A stretch of 64,000 nt of DNA, taken from Cobetia sp. L2A1 (GTDB lineage: Bacteria > Pseudomonadota > Gammaproteobacteria > Pseudomonadales > Halomonadaceae). Made by a program: the position numbers and the translations under genes. Positions 43,861 through 54,237 of this stretch are shown piece after piece. Location of the stretch: NCBI RefSeq assembly GCF_009796845.1, contig NZ_CP047025.1:2170001-2234000 (forward strand), in the 5' to 3' direction. The notes under the pieces are model-generated. The model saw nothing but the letters and a program-made list of their open reading frames with translations, ran no database searches and had not been told where the DNA came from. How positions within the stretch are numbered: position 1 is the first letter of the stretch; the number at the start of each line of letters is the position of its first letter.

Positions 43861-44700
43861 ATGAAGATTAGCGTAATCGGTTCGGGATCACTGGGAACTC
43901 ATGTCACCGAGGCTCTCCAGAGAGCGAGCTTTGATGTGGTGACGCAAGACATTGCATGCGCGCTACCCGACCGCGATGTCTATCTGCTGGCGTTATCAAC
44001 CTCGCAGCAGATACAGAAGGTATTATCAGGCCATGCGGGGCTGCTGCGCCTGGCCCCCGTAGGCAGTGTCATCATTGATATGTCGAGCGGTGATGTGAAC
44101 ATCAGCCGTGAGCTGGCCGTCCAGACACGTCTGGCCGGCCACTACTGGTTGGAAGCACCGGTCAGCCATAACCCCGCCGATAGTGCGGCGGGAGACCTGA
44201 CGTTGTTGGTCGGCAGTGATGCCGCGACGCTAGAACGCATGGCACCCATGCTGGAGGCCATCTGCACACGCTTTCAGCATGTTGGCGATGCGGGCTGTGG
44301 TCACGCCGTCGTACTGGCCAATGACTACCTCCACGCTGCTCACCTCATCACGACGGCAGAGGCGGTCGCGATGACGTATCGCGCTGGCGTTGCTCCCGAG
44401 GCCTGCATCCAGGGCATCAATGTCGGCGCGGGGCGCAGTGTGGTCAGCGAGGTCAATTTCCCACGCTGGGTGCTCCCGGGGCGCTATGACTCTGAGTTCA
44501 CGACAGGGACGATGCGGCGCGATTTGCGACTGGCACGTGGCTTTGTCGCCACACAGAATCTGCCAGAAGGGCTCATGAAGGCCGTCTTTGAACGCTGGCA
44601 ACCGCCAGAGCAGTGCCCAGCGGATGACGATGACCTGAATCGTATCTGCGATCGCTGGCTCAGAGATGTGCCAACACCGCCCTCATCGACATCGCGCTGA
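43861..44700 (+). CDS. Beta-hydroxyacid dehydrogenase family protein lacking the catalytic lysine
   Basis: A 279-residue protein of the 3-hydroxyisobutyrate/6-phosphogluconate dehydrogenase family. The N-terminal Rossmann motif is GSGSLGTHV (relatives have GxGxMG). The substrate-site segment EAPVSHNPADSAAGDLTLLVGSD matches the usual DAPVSGG..A..GTL..MVGG region in altered form. The catalytic helix normally reads GxGxxxKxxNN; here it is GCGHAVVLAND, so the lysine is V151 (codon GTA at 44311-44313). Normal alcohol oxidation is therefore doubtful. An imine-reductase-like or other NAD(P)-binding role is possible. It follows the amidohydrolase by 55 bases and is convergent with a LysR gene. Confidence 0.8.
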   Translation: MKISVIGSGSLGTHVTEALQRASFDVVTQDIACALPDRDVYLLALSTSQQIQKVLSGHAGLLRLAPVGSVIIDMSSGDVNISRELAVQTRLAGHYWLEAPVSHNPADSAAGDLTLLVGSDAATLERMAPMLEAICTRFQHVGDAGCGHAVVLANDYLHAAHLITTAEAVAMTYRAGVAPEACIQGINVGAGRSVVSEVNFPRWVLPGRYDSEFTTGTMRRDLRLARGFVATQNLPEGLMKAVFERWQPPEQCPADDDDLNRICDRWLRDVPTPPSSTSR

Positions 44701-44708
44701 CCCTGCAG

Positions 44709-45626
44709 TCAAGCGTCAGGACAGCGGAAGGAGGTAATCCAACACTCAAGGTGACGCAGTAATTGCAAGCTGGCGCGCGGCATACGCCGTCCGACCCGCG
44801 TGATGATATGCGCGCGGGCCTCGCGGAAAGTGGAGTATTCCACGCCGCGCGCCACCAGCACTCCCTCACTCAATTCACGGGCTGCCGCAAAGGCCGGTAA
44901 CAGCGTGATGCACAGATGCGAGCGCGCGGCCTGCTTGAGTACTTCCATCGAATTGGTCTGCACTACCGTCTGCGGACGCACACCGGCATCATTGAAGCCG
45001 TCATCCATCAACTGGCGCACCCCATGTCCCGGCCCCCATAGCGCCAAGGGATGAGCCGCGACCTCCTCCAGCGTCAAGGCATGGTGCCCCCCCGCCAGCG
45101 GATGCTCTGGTGACATCAGCGCTACCAACGGCTGAGGACTCGAATGCCAGAAGCGTAGCTGTGGATGCACTCGCTCGTGGTACATCAGGCCAATATCTGC
45201 CTCATCCTCGACGACCGAGTCGATGATGCACTGCATGCTGCCGGTATCGACCTTCAGCTTGATGCCCGGATATTGCTCACGAAAGGCACGTAGCGGTGTA
45301 TTGATGAGGTCACCGACAAACCCTTCGCCAATGATGAGTCGAATCTCGCCCGTCTCAAGACGCTGATAAGCATCGAGCTGCTCGCCAAAGGCTTGATCCA
45401 GCTTCTCCCGCTGTTGGATATAATCCAGCAACATCTCACCCACGGGAGTGGGCTGAACGCCATCACGCGTGCGCTCAACGAGAGGTGCCGCGAGCGCCTC
45501 CTCAATCAGGCTGATCTGACGACTGACAGCCGAGGGTGCGATATCAAGACGCGCGGCGGCGCGACGAATCGAGCCGGCAGCGACGGTCACCTGGAAGTAG
45601 ACCAGGCGCTGATGCGGAATATCCAT
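44709..45626 (-). CDS. LysR family transcriptional regulator
   Basis: A 305-residue LysR protein with an N-terminal helix-turn-helix (LVYFQVTVAAGSIRRAAARLDIAPSAVSRQISLIEEALAAPLVERT) and a full effector domain. It ends 8 bases from the dehydrogenase gene on the other strand. It may regulate the DUF3100/M20/dehydrogenase genes, though it does not share a promoter with them. Confidence 0.88.
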   Translation of the reverse strand: MDIPHQRLVYFQVTVAAGSIRRAAARLDIAPSAVSRQISLIEEALAAPLVERTRDGVQPTPVGEMLLDYIQQREKLDQAFGEQLDAYQRLETGEIRLIIGEGFVGDLINTPLRAFREQYPGIKLKVDTGSMQCIIDSVVEDEADIGLMYHERVHPQLRFWHSSPQPLVALMSPEHPLAGGHHALTLEEVAAHPLALWGPGHGVRQLMDDGFNDAGVRPQTVVQTNSMEVLKQAARSHLCITLLPAFAAARELSEGVLVARGVEYSTFREARAHIITRVGRRMPRASLQLLRHLECWITSFRCPDA

Positions 45627-45877
45627 GGGATAGGTCTTGTGAGTGGCCGCGCGGATTCGCGGAGAAATCGACGGGACATCGCGGCAGATGATAAAGGCAC
45701 GACGAAGTGGAATGAAGATTATCAGATTCCAGCACTGATAAGGCGCTGTTCTGAAGACACGCGCTGAATGCGGTAGAATGAAGCTTTATCTTTCGACTGT
45801 TGTCTTCAAGACCGTGCTCTTCAACGTCATATTTCATTGGAACACGGCGTGCAGTCCCAACGACAAGGAGACCCACC

Positions 45878-46291
45878 ATGCTGACACTTTCCAGCTCGGT
45901 GACACTGGCCGATTGGGAGATTGACCTGACCCAGATTCGTGCCCAGGGCAATGGCGGCCAGAACGTCAACAAGGTGGCATCTGCCGTCCACCTTCGCTTT
46001 GATGTGCAACGCTCTACCCTGCCGGCCTTTTATAAAGAACGCCTGATGCAGCTATCGGATCAGCGCATCAGCAAGGACGGTATCATCATTCTCAAGGCGC
46101 AGAGCCACCGCACCCTTGAGCACAACAAGGAAGATGCGCTGGCACGTCTGAAGGCGCTGATTCTGGAGGCCGTCAAGGTGAAGAAAGCGCGTCGTGCCAC
46201 GCGCCCCAGTAAAGGGGCGAAGCGTCGACGTGTCGATAGCAAGACGCGCAAGGGCAAGATCAAGTCCATGCGCGGTAAAGTCGAGGATTGA
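45878..46291 (+). CDS. arfB: Ribosome rescue peptidyl-tRNA hydrolase ArfB (YaeJ)
   Basis: A 137-residue release-factor-like hydrolase. The GGQ motif is at residues 26-28 in IRAQGNGGQNVNKVASAVHLRFD, and the C-terminus is a basic tail (KKARRATRPSKGAKRRRVDSKTRKGKI) that in ArfB inserts into the empty mRNA channel. It frees ribosomes stalled without a stop codon. ATG 45878 follows AAGGAG; the frame open from 45800 has no ribosome site. Confidence 0.93.
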   Translation: MLTLSSSVTLADWEIDLTQIRAQGNGGQNVNKVASAVHLRFDVQRSTLPAFYKERLMQLSDQRISKDGIIILKAQSHRTLEHNKEDALARLKALILEAVKVKKARRATRPSKGAKRRRVDSKTRKGKIKSMRGKVED

Positions 46292-46373
46292 AGCCTGTCA
46301 CTCAACAGGACTTGGCTGCCTGGCCCCCGGGACTGCCTCACGCTCACCCTGTTTCTTTCAAGGATGAAACTCG

Positions 46374-47096
46374 ATGAATCTTACTCGCAGCTCACTCGTG
46401 CTACCGGCATTTGTCGTTGGCGGTCTGCTGGCCGTAGGCCTGGTCTGGAGCGGCAGTTACCTCAAGGACGCCGCGCAGGTATGGGAATCCTCCAGCCGTG
46501 TCGTCACCGTCAAGGGGCTGGCCGAGCGCGAGGTCAAGGCTAACCTGGCCCTATGGCCACTCCACTTCAGCGTCAATGCCAATGAACTGGTTGGCCTGCA
46601 CGAAGCACTGGCCAGTGATGAGCAGAAAATCCGGGCCTTCCTCACCACCCAAGGCTTCCCCACGGATCAGATCAGCGTGACATCACCGCAGGTCACGGAC
46701 CTCTATGCCAACAGCTATAACGCCCAGCGCCCGGATGAGCGCTATCGTGCAGAGGCTACCGTACTGGTTCGCTCGCCCAAGGTTGACCTGGTCAAGGCCA
46801 GCGCCTCGAAAACCGGCGAGCTGGTGCGCGAAGGCATCCTGCTCTCGGCTGATTATGCCTATCGCACCGAATTCCTCTTTACGGGGCTCGAAGCCATCAA
46901 GCCTGACATGATCGCCGTGGCCACCGCCGATGCTCGACGTGCCGCGCAGCAGTTCGCCAAGGATTCCGGTAGCAGCGTCGGCCATATCAAGCATGCCAGT
47001 CAGGGCTATTTCTCGATCTCTGATCTCGACAGTTACACTCCCGACATCAAGCAGGTCAGAGTGGTCACCACGATTGACTACACCCTGAAAAACTGA
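46374..47096 (+). CDS. SIMPL domain protein, membrane-anchored
   Basis: A 240-residue protein with one N-terminal transmembrane segment (LVLPAFVVGGLLAVGLVWSGSYL). A SIMPL domain follows (VTVKGLAEREVKANLALWPLHFSVNANE ... FLTTQGFPTDQISVTSPQVTDLYANSY), with the RVVTTIDYTLKN C-terminus typical of this group. SIMPL proteins are periplasmic and little studied, with links to oxidative stress in E. coli YggE. It stands alone after arfB. Confidence 0.85.
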   Translation: MNLTRSSLVLPAFVVGGLLAVGLVWSGSYLKDAAQVWESSSRVVTVKGLAEREVKANLALWPLHFSVNANELVGLHEALASDEQKIRAFLTTQGFPTDQISVTSPQVTDLYANSYNAQRPDERYRAEATVLVRSPKVDLVKASASKTGELVREGILLSADYAYRTEFLFTGLEAIKPDMIAVATADARRAAQQFAKDSGSSVGHIKHASQGYFSISDLDSYTPDIKQVRVVTTIDYTLKN

Positions 47097-47151
47097 CGAT
47101 TACTGTCTACCAGCACTCATCATCTACCTTCTTCGCATCACCGGAGCCTGC

Positions 47152-47454
47152 ATGCCTGATACCGTCTTGAGCAAGACCCAGACAAGCTTTTATCGCCGCC
47201 TGTTCGTGGCCCACCTGATTGCGCATGATATTGCCACTGTGCCCGATATCATCGAAGCGACCGGCATGCCGCGGCGCACTGCTCAGGACACCATCACTGC
47301 ACTGGCAGAACTGGATATCGTCTGTCGGTTCGAGCATGACGAAGGTCAGCGTCATAACATCGGCCACTATGCCATTCGCGACTGGGGTCCTATCAACCCA
47401 CAGTGGGTAGCCGACAACGCCAGCCGCCTACAGCGTGCACTGGGTTATGCCTGA
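47152..47454 (+). CDS. Small winged-helix DNA-binding protein
   Basis: A 100-residue protein made almost entirely of a winged helix. Helices are in YRRLFVAHLIAHDIATVPDIIEATGMPRRTAQDTITALAELDIVCRFE, and the wing is followed by HNIGHYAIRDWGPINPQWV. The recognition helix is around PRRTAQDTITAL. It is followed at 12 bases by a small membrane protein gene, so the two are probably co-expressed. I recognise the fold but not a characterised family. Confidence 0.72.
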   Translation: MPDTVLSKTQTSFYRRLFVAHLIAHDIATVPDIIEATGMPRRTAQDTITALAELDIVCRFEHDEGQRHNIGHYAIRDWGPINPQWVADNASRLQRALGYA

Positions 47455-47466
47455 GGTCGCGGCTTG

Positions 47467-47772
47467 ATGACGGCTGAAATAGTCAATAGTGCCCTGCAGC
47501 ATGGCATGATCGCACTTGTCATCCAGCTCGTGTTGTGGCCGTTGTTCGGGCTCTGGTCTGCGGGTGGCATCGCCGTTGCGTTATTTCTCGGGCGTGAAAT
47601 TGCCCAGCATGAATACAAGGGTGGCGGCCCTAAAACCGTCAGCTGGGATTACGGATTGCTACATCACTGGAATCTGGACTCTTGCCTGGATGTCGCTCTA
47701 CCGCTGCTGTTCTGCCTTACTCTGGCACTCGCGGTGTGGGCGGCACGCTACGGGCATGCACGTCGTCACTAA
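47467..47772 (+). CDS. Small two- to three-helix membrane protein of unknown function
   Basis: A 101-residue protein with hydrophobic segments at about 14-42 and 77-95. Between them is a conserved-looking polar stretch, FLGREIAQHEYKGGGPKTVSWDYGLLHHWNLDSCLDV. It ends with a basic tail. ATG 47467 is preceded by a TTG codon that could also start. The size and paired helices recall phage or holin-like membrane proteins, but nothing else phage-like is nearby. Function unknown. Confidence 0.6.
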   Translation: MTAEIVNSALQHGMIALVIQLVLWPLFGLWSAGGIAVALFLGREIAQHEYKGGGPKTVSWDYGLLHHWNLDSCLDVALPLLFCLTLALAVWAARYGHARRH

Positions 47773-47975
47773 TACGGCGTCAGTGCCTTGCTGGCCAGAG
47801 ATACCTGTGTACTTCAGGACTGCCCCTGCCGTCATATTCATACTCACATCAACCATCAACATTCACCCATATTCGATGCGGCTGACGGAAAACATGAGGC
47901 CCTGGTACAAAAGTATTTCATTATTGACTCAAGCGCCTGCAACGTCAGAGCAGCTCGCTCATCTAGCGCTATCTC

Positions 47976-48007
47976 CGCGTGTTCGCGTGTTCGCGTGTTC
48001 GCGTGTT
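47976..48007. repeat. Four tandem CGCGTGTT units
   Basis: The 8-base unit CGCGTGTT is repeated exactly four times. It is not in a gene that I can support, so it is probably a slippage array in non-coding DNA. Confidence 0.85.
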
Positions 48008-48067
48008 GTATTGGTGCATTATGTTATCGTCGTAGTGCGTGCATTGAATACACACAGGCACCACTTA

Positions 48068-48081
48068 TTGATGCAAATCAA
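48068..48081. promoter_or_regulatory. FNR/ANR-type binding site
   Basis: TTGATGCAAATCAA is an exact match to the FNR/ANR consensus TTGAT-N4-ATCAA. If the centre is at -41.5, a promoter would start near 48116; CATAAC at 48102-48107 could be its -10. It lies about 450 bases before atpD, with no gene between, so the operon would have a long leader. Confidence 0.65.
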
Positions 48082-48459
48082 GATAACGTCACAAGGGTAA
48101 CCATAACGGATGAATTAACGCTGCAAGCTGACGCCTGACGTGGTAAAACACTTGAAGTTCCCAGTCATGAGGACATGCCCTCATCGCACTGATACCACGG
48201 CAGAGAGCAATATCGCGTCATCATGTCGCATGTTACATTATTATGAGTTTCATTCATCAATCACGCTCTTCTTGATATCTCTATGATCAACAATATTTAT
48301 TGTCATTCATTGAATATCATTTTTATCACTGGCTATCCACATGCACATTAGTATTCTTACATGTGAATTAGTATCTTTTGATCTTTACACTAATATGACC
48401 AATATCCACTGCAATCAAGACAACAATGGTCAACAACATTCTAGACGTTGAATTCATAG

Positions 48460-50392
<1,933 letters not shown>

Positions 50393-50393
<1 letters not shown>

Positions 50394-50722
50394 TGTCATC
50401 TCCACCGCATAAACCGCCGATTGATCTAGAGAAAGCACTAGAGAAGGATGCGCCAGACCAGGATCCGCTAGTTCACGAAATACGCCGTCGCCGCGATCGC
50501 CACGATCGATGGCTACGTGAGGGAGGCATGTCAGTTGGCCGTCGGCTTGCGCAGATTGGTGTGCTGGGGTGGATCTTCGTCATTCCAACCCTGGGCGGGC
50601 TATTTCTCGGGCGATGGCTCGATGCGCGCATGGCGACAGAGATCTTCTGGAGTGCCCCCATGATGGCATTGGGGCTATGTGTCGGCGGTTGGACCGCATG
50701 GAAATGGATGAACGCGCGATGA
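50393..50722 (+). CDS. atpQ: N-ATPase accessory membrane protein AtpQ (AtpI/AtpZ-like)
   Basis: A 109-residue protein with a charged N-terminal half (RRRRDRHDRWLREGG) and two helices (IGVLGWIFVIPTLGGLFLGRWLD; IFWSAPMMALGLCVGGWTAWKW). Size, topology and place between epsilon and AtpR identify AtpQ, found only in N-ATPase operons and distantly like AtpI/AtpZ. It may help assembly or ion supply. ATG 50393 overlaps the atpC stop (TGATG); GTG 50390 is an alternative. Confidence 0.85.
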
Positions 50723-51009
50723 AGGACATGACTGACTTGTCACTAGCGGTAGTGCTGCCGCTCTGTTTGCTGAGTGGCATTATTCTCGGCTATCTCTATT
50801 TTTGTGCGCTACGCCACACAGCGGATCTGATCGTCAATCAGGGACATCCCCTACTGAGTATCGCCTTGACTCTAGGGCGTTTGGCAGTGCTGGCAGGGGG
50901 CTTCTTTCTGGCAGTACAGGCAGGTGCCGCTGCACTTCTGACAACGCTGGCAGGGGTACTCATCGCCAAGGCGCTATTGCTCTATCAGACACGGAGGATC
51001 GACGCATGA
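50719..51009 (+). CDS. atpR: N-ATPase subunit AtpR
   Basis: A 96-residue membrane protein with three helices (LAVVLPLCLLSGIILGYLYF; ALTLGRLAVLAGGFFLAV; ALLTTLAGVLIAKALLLY). Such a gene between AtpQ and the a subunit is AtpR, specific to N-ATPases and of unclear role. It overlaps both neighbours by ATGA. Frames extending upstream to 50569 run inside atpQ and are shadows. Confidence 0.87.
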   Translation: MKDMTDLSLAVVLPLCLLSGIILGYLYFCALRHTADLIVNQGHPLLSIALTLGRLAVLAGGFFLAVQAGAAALLTTLAGVLIAKALLLYQTRRIDA

Positions 51010-51719
51010 ACTCTCCGCTCGAATCAGTTGCCCTTTTTCATCTCGGACCAGTGCCTATCACGCAGGCCATTATCACGACCTGGGTGATCATGGCCGTCAT
51101 GGTGATAGGCGCCTACCTCCTGACCCGTCAGCTCGCGCTACTCCCCGGCAAACGGCAGGCTGCGCTGGAACTCATGGTCGCGACGCTCGACCGTCAGATA
51201 CGTGAGACGACAGGGGCGGAACCCACGCCTTATCGTGACTTCATCGGCACACTTTTCCTCTTCATCCTCATCGCCAACTGGTCTTCATTGGTACCAGGAG
51301 TCGAGCCGCCCACTGCACAACTGGAGACTGATGCCGCTCTTGCTGTTCTGGTCTTCCTGTCAGTGATCTGGTTCGGCGTCCGCGGTGCCGGGATAGGTGG
51401 CTACCTCAAATCCTTCGCTGCGCCCAACGTGGTGATGATCCCCCTGAATATGCTGGAAAGCGTGACCCGTACCTTTTCAATGTTCGTCCGCCTGTTCGGC
51501 AACGTGATGAGCGGGGTGTTCGTCATCGGCATCGTCGCCTCACTGGCAGGGCTTCTCATTCCAATCCCGCTCATGGCACTCGATCTACTGACCGGTCTGG
51601 TCCAGGCCTATATCTTTGCGATTCTGGCGATGGTCTTCATTACCTCCACGGTAGAGGACGGCCAGCCCAGACCCACTGACGCCGAACCGGCAACGCTCCC
51701 GACACAAAAGGATTCCTGA
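51006..51719 (+). CDS. atpB: N-ATPase F0 a subunit
   Basis: A 237-residue a subunit with five to six helices. The essential arginine is R162 in VTRTFSMFVRLFGNVMSGVF, the helix that faces the c ring and carries the ion path. It overlaps atpR by ATGA and the c subunit gene by one base. An earlier frame from 50802 is a shadow inside atpR. Confidence 0.92.
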   Translation: MNSPLESVALFHLGPVPITQAIITTWVIMAVMVIGAYLLTRQLALLPGKRQAALELMVATLDRQIRETTGAEPTPYRDFIGTLFLFILIANWSSLVPGVEPPTAQLETDAALAVLVFLSVIWFGVRGAGIGGYLKSFAAPNVVMIPLNMLESVTRTFSMFVRLFGNVMSGVFVIGIVASLAGLLIPIPLMALDLLTGLVQAYIFAILAMVFITSTVEDGQPRPTDAEPATLPTQKDS

Positions 51720-51964
51720 TGGACTACCTCTCCCTCGCCAGCATCATCTGCGCAGCTTTCGCCGTCGCTTTCGGTGCTCTCGGCCCTGCCCTTGCAGAGG
51801 GACGAGCCGTGGCCGCCGCAATGGATGCCATCGCACGCCAACCTGAGGCCGCGAGCACCATCTCGCGCACACTATTTGTTGGCCTCGCGATGATTGAAAC
51901 GACCGCAATCTACTGTCTGGTGATTGCGCTACTGCTGCTCTTTGCCAACCCACTGCTGGCGTAA
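51719..51964 (+). CDS. atpE: N-ATPase F0 c subunit (rotor ring)
   Basis: An 81-residue hairpin protein with helices at about 5-35 and 48-78 joined by the loop ARQPEA. The ion-binding carboxylate is E60 in AMIETTAIY, with T61 and Y65 at positions that help Na+ binding in Na+-type rings. A second glutamate, E27 in ALAEGRAV, replaces the Gln32 of Ilyobacter c subunits. The two-carboxylate site is typical of N-ATPases. Na+ coupling was proposed for the group, but a proton-specific ring has been reported for a Burkholderia enzyme, so the ion is open. Confidence 0.92.
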   Translation: MDYLSLASIICAAFAVAFGALGPALAEGRAVAAAMDAIARQPEAASTISRTLFVGLAMIETTAIYCLVIALLLLFANPLLA

Positions 51965-51968
51965 CCCG

Positions 51969-52724
51969 ATGACAATCGACTTCTGGGGACTGGGGCTACA
52001 GGCGATCAATGTACTGATCCTTGTCTGGCTGCTTTCGCGCGTCTTCTGGCGGCCAGTTGCCGAGGCCATTGACCGAAGGCGGCATACCGCGAGAGCGACA
52101 CTCGACGCAGCCAATACGACACACGCAAAAGCCGATGCCACGTTGGCCGAAGTCAATGAGGCCCGCTCCGGTATTGAAGCCGAACGCACCGCCATCCTGG
52201 CCGGGGCCGCGACACAAGCACAGGCGGACGCGAAAGCCCTGCTCGCCGACGCGCAGGGCCAGGCCGACCTGCTGCTGGCGAGCGCTCAGACATCCATCGC
52301 GCGTGATACCGAGACGGCGCGCAAGGACAACGTGGCACAGGCCTCTTCTCTGGCGGTGGATATTGCTGCCAGGCTATTGGGGCGACTGAACAGCCCCTTG
52401 GTGCAGACCGCCTTCCGTGCCCTGCTGATCGAGACCATCACCGACATGTCGCCCTCTGAACGTGCGGCACTGGTTGCCTCTCCAGCCGGCATCGAAATCG
52501 TCACCACTGATACCCTGGCGGCGGAAGACAAACAGAGCATCCAGACAGCGATTATCTCCGCCCTCGGAGGAACGCCCGAACTGACATTCGTTACTGACCC
52601 CGACTTGATTGCCGGTGTGGAACTGCGCAGCGCGCATTTCATTCTTCACAACAGCTGGCGAGCGGGTCTCACCACCCTTCTGAAAGAGATGGCAGGCCTG
52701 AAGGAGGTGAGGAATGTCGTCTGA
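51969..52724 (+). CDS. atpF: N-ATPase b subunit with delta-like C-terminal part
   Basis: A 251-residue protein with one N-terminal helix ([22 protein letters not shown]), a long charged coiled coil (residues about 30-150) and a C-terminal globular part ([36 protein letters not shown] ... [35 protein letters not shown]). That C-terminal part resembles the delta subunit. There is no atpH gene in the operon, so this fused stalk subunit probably does both jobs, as in other N-ATPases. Confidence 0.9.
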   Translation: MTIDFWGLGLQAINVLILVWLLSRVFWRPVAEAIDRRRHTARATLDAANTTHAKADATLAEVNEARSGIEAERTAILAGAATQAQADAKALLADAQGQADLLLASAQTSIARDTETARKDNVAQASSLAVDIAARLLGRLNSPLVQTAFRALLIETITDMSPSERAALVASPAGIEIVTTDTLAAEDKQSIQTAIISALGGTPELTFVTDPDLIAGVELRSAHFILHNSWRAGLTTLLKEMAGLKEVRNVV

Positions 52725-54237
52725 GACGCCGGCATGGCTGCTTACGGCGCAGGAAGTCCTGCGCAAGACACCCCTGGGCCCACGAGCTGAACACCGTGGT
52801 CGCGTCGAGGAAATCGGTGACGGCGTGGCAATGATCTCGGGACTTCGCGATGTAGGGCTTGACGAGGTGTTGCGCTTTCAAGGCGGGCAGATCGGATTCG
52901 CCCAGGTGCTAGATTCTGACCTGATCGGCTGCGTGCTGCTGGACGCTGCGACTGACGTTGAGGCCGGCGACGCAGTGTATGGGTCTGGCGAGATCGTTGA
53001 GGTACCCGTTGGCGAGGCGCTGCTGGGACGGGTCGTCGATCCGTTGGGCCGCCCACTTGATGACAAGGGGGCCATCGAGACAAATCAACGATTGCCTATC
53101 GAACGTCCGGCCCCTTCCATCATCGAGCGCGATCTTGTGTCCGAACCGGTACAGACCGGCATCGTGGCGGTGGACACGCTGTTCGCGCTTGGCCGTGGCC
53201 AACGCGAGCTGATCGTCGGCGACCACTCCACCGGCAAGACAACACTCGCCATCGATGCCCTGATCGCGCAGCGCAACAGTGACATGATCTGTATCTATGT
53301 CGCGGTCGGACAGAAGACCTCCAGTGTGCGGCGCGCCATCGACGCGCTCAAGACACATGGTGATTTCGCCCGCTGCATCGTACTGGTGGCGGGCTCCGCT
53401 TCGGCCCCCGGACTGCAATGGATCGCGCCCTATGCAGGGATGACGATGGCGGAGTATTTCCGCGACAAGGGTCAGCACGCCATGATCGTCATCGACGACC
53501 TTTCCAAACATGCCGCCACCCACCGGGAAATCGCGCTGCTGACCCGACAATCGCCAGGACGCGAGGCCTATCCGGGCGATGTCTTCTATATCCACGCACG
53601 ACTGCTGGAACGGGCAGCCAAGCTGTCAAAGGCATTCGGCGGTGGCTCCCTGACGGCACTGCCGATTGCCGAGACGGATTCAGGCAACTTGTCCGCCTAT
53701 ATCCCAACCAATCTCATCTCAATCACTGACGGTCAGATCGTACTGGATGCCACCTTGTTCCATCAGGGCCAGAAACCCGCGGTGGACGTGGGCCTGAGCG
53801 TCAGCCGTGTGGGGGGCAAGACGCAAGCGCCCGGATTGCGCGCGGCGGCAGGCACACTGCGACTCGACTATGCCCAGTTTCTCGAGCTGGAAGTTTTCAC
53901 CCGTTTTGGTGGCATGCCGGAAGGCCGAGTCCGCGATCAACTCAAGCGCGGTGAACGGATACGCGCGCTCTTGCGCCAGCCCCAGCATACCCCCTTCCGC
54001 CTGGCTGACGAAATTGCGCTGATGCTGGCCTTGCAGGAGGGTATCTTCGACACCTTGTCGATGGCGGCAATGGCAACATTCTGTGCTGCCCTGCCCACAA
54101 CCCTGGACCGAGAGGCTGCCGGGGTAGTGCAATCGATCACCGCTACCGGCGAGATGGACGTAGACGCAAGAACATCATTGCTGGCCACCATGACTCGCCT
54201 GGCAACGCATCCGAGCGACGTGGAGCCTGCGACATGA
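52714..54237 (+). CDS. atpA: N-ATPase F1 alpha subunit
   Basis: A 507-residue alpha subunit. The nucleotide-site loop is GDHSTGKT (169-176), where most alphas have GDRQTGKT, and [13 protein letters not shown] and the later [19 protein letters not shown] identify alpha. It overlaps atpF by 11 bases and atpG by ATGA. Confidence 0.93.
   Translation: MSSETPAWLLTAQEVLRKTPLGPRAEHRGRVEEIGDGVAMISGLRDVGLDEVLRFQGGQIGFAQVLDSDLIGCVLLDAATDVEAGDAVYGSGEIVEVPVGEALLGRVVDPLGRPLDDKGAIETNQRLPIERPAPSIIERDLVSEPVQTGIVAVDTLFALGRGQRELIVGDHSTGKTTLAIDALIAQRNSDMICIYVAVGQKTSSVRRAIDALKTHGDFARCIVLVAGSASAPGLQWIAPYAGMTMAEYFRDKGQHAMIVIDDLSKHAATHREIALLTRQSPGREAYPGDVFYIHARLLERAAKLSKAFGGGSLTALPIAETDSGNLSAYIPTNLISITDGQIVLDATLFHQGQKPAVDVGLSVSRVGGKTQAPGLRAAAGTLRLDYAQFLELEVFTRFGGMPEGRVRDQLKRGERIRALLRQPQHTPFRLADEIALMLALQEGIFDTLSMAAMATFCAALPTTLDREAAGVVQSITATGEMDVDARTSLLATMTRLATHPSDVEPAT

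Noticed and set aside
47788..48138. Possible 116-residue gene in the region before the N-ATPase operon
   Set aside because: No ribosome binding site, Cys/His-rich odd composition, passes through the 8-base repeat array, and overlaps other equally poor frames.
48272..48290. TTGAT-N9-ATCAA as a second FNR site
   Set aside because: The spacer must be four bases for FNR/ANR binding; nine does not fit, so I list it only as an inverted repeat.
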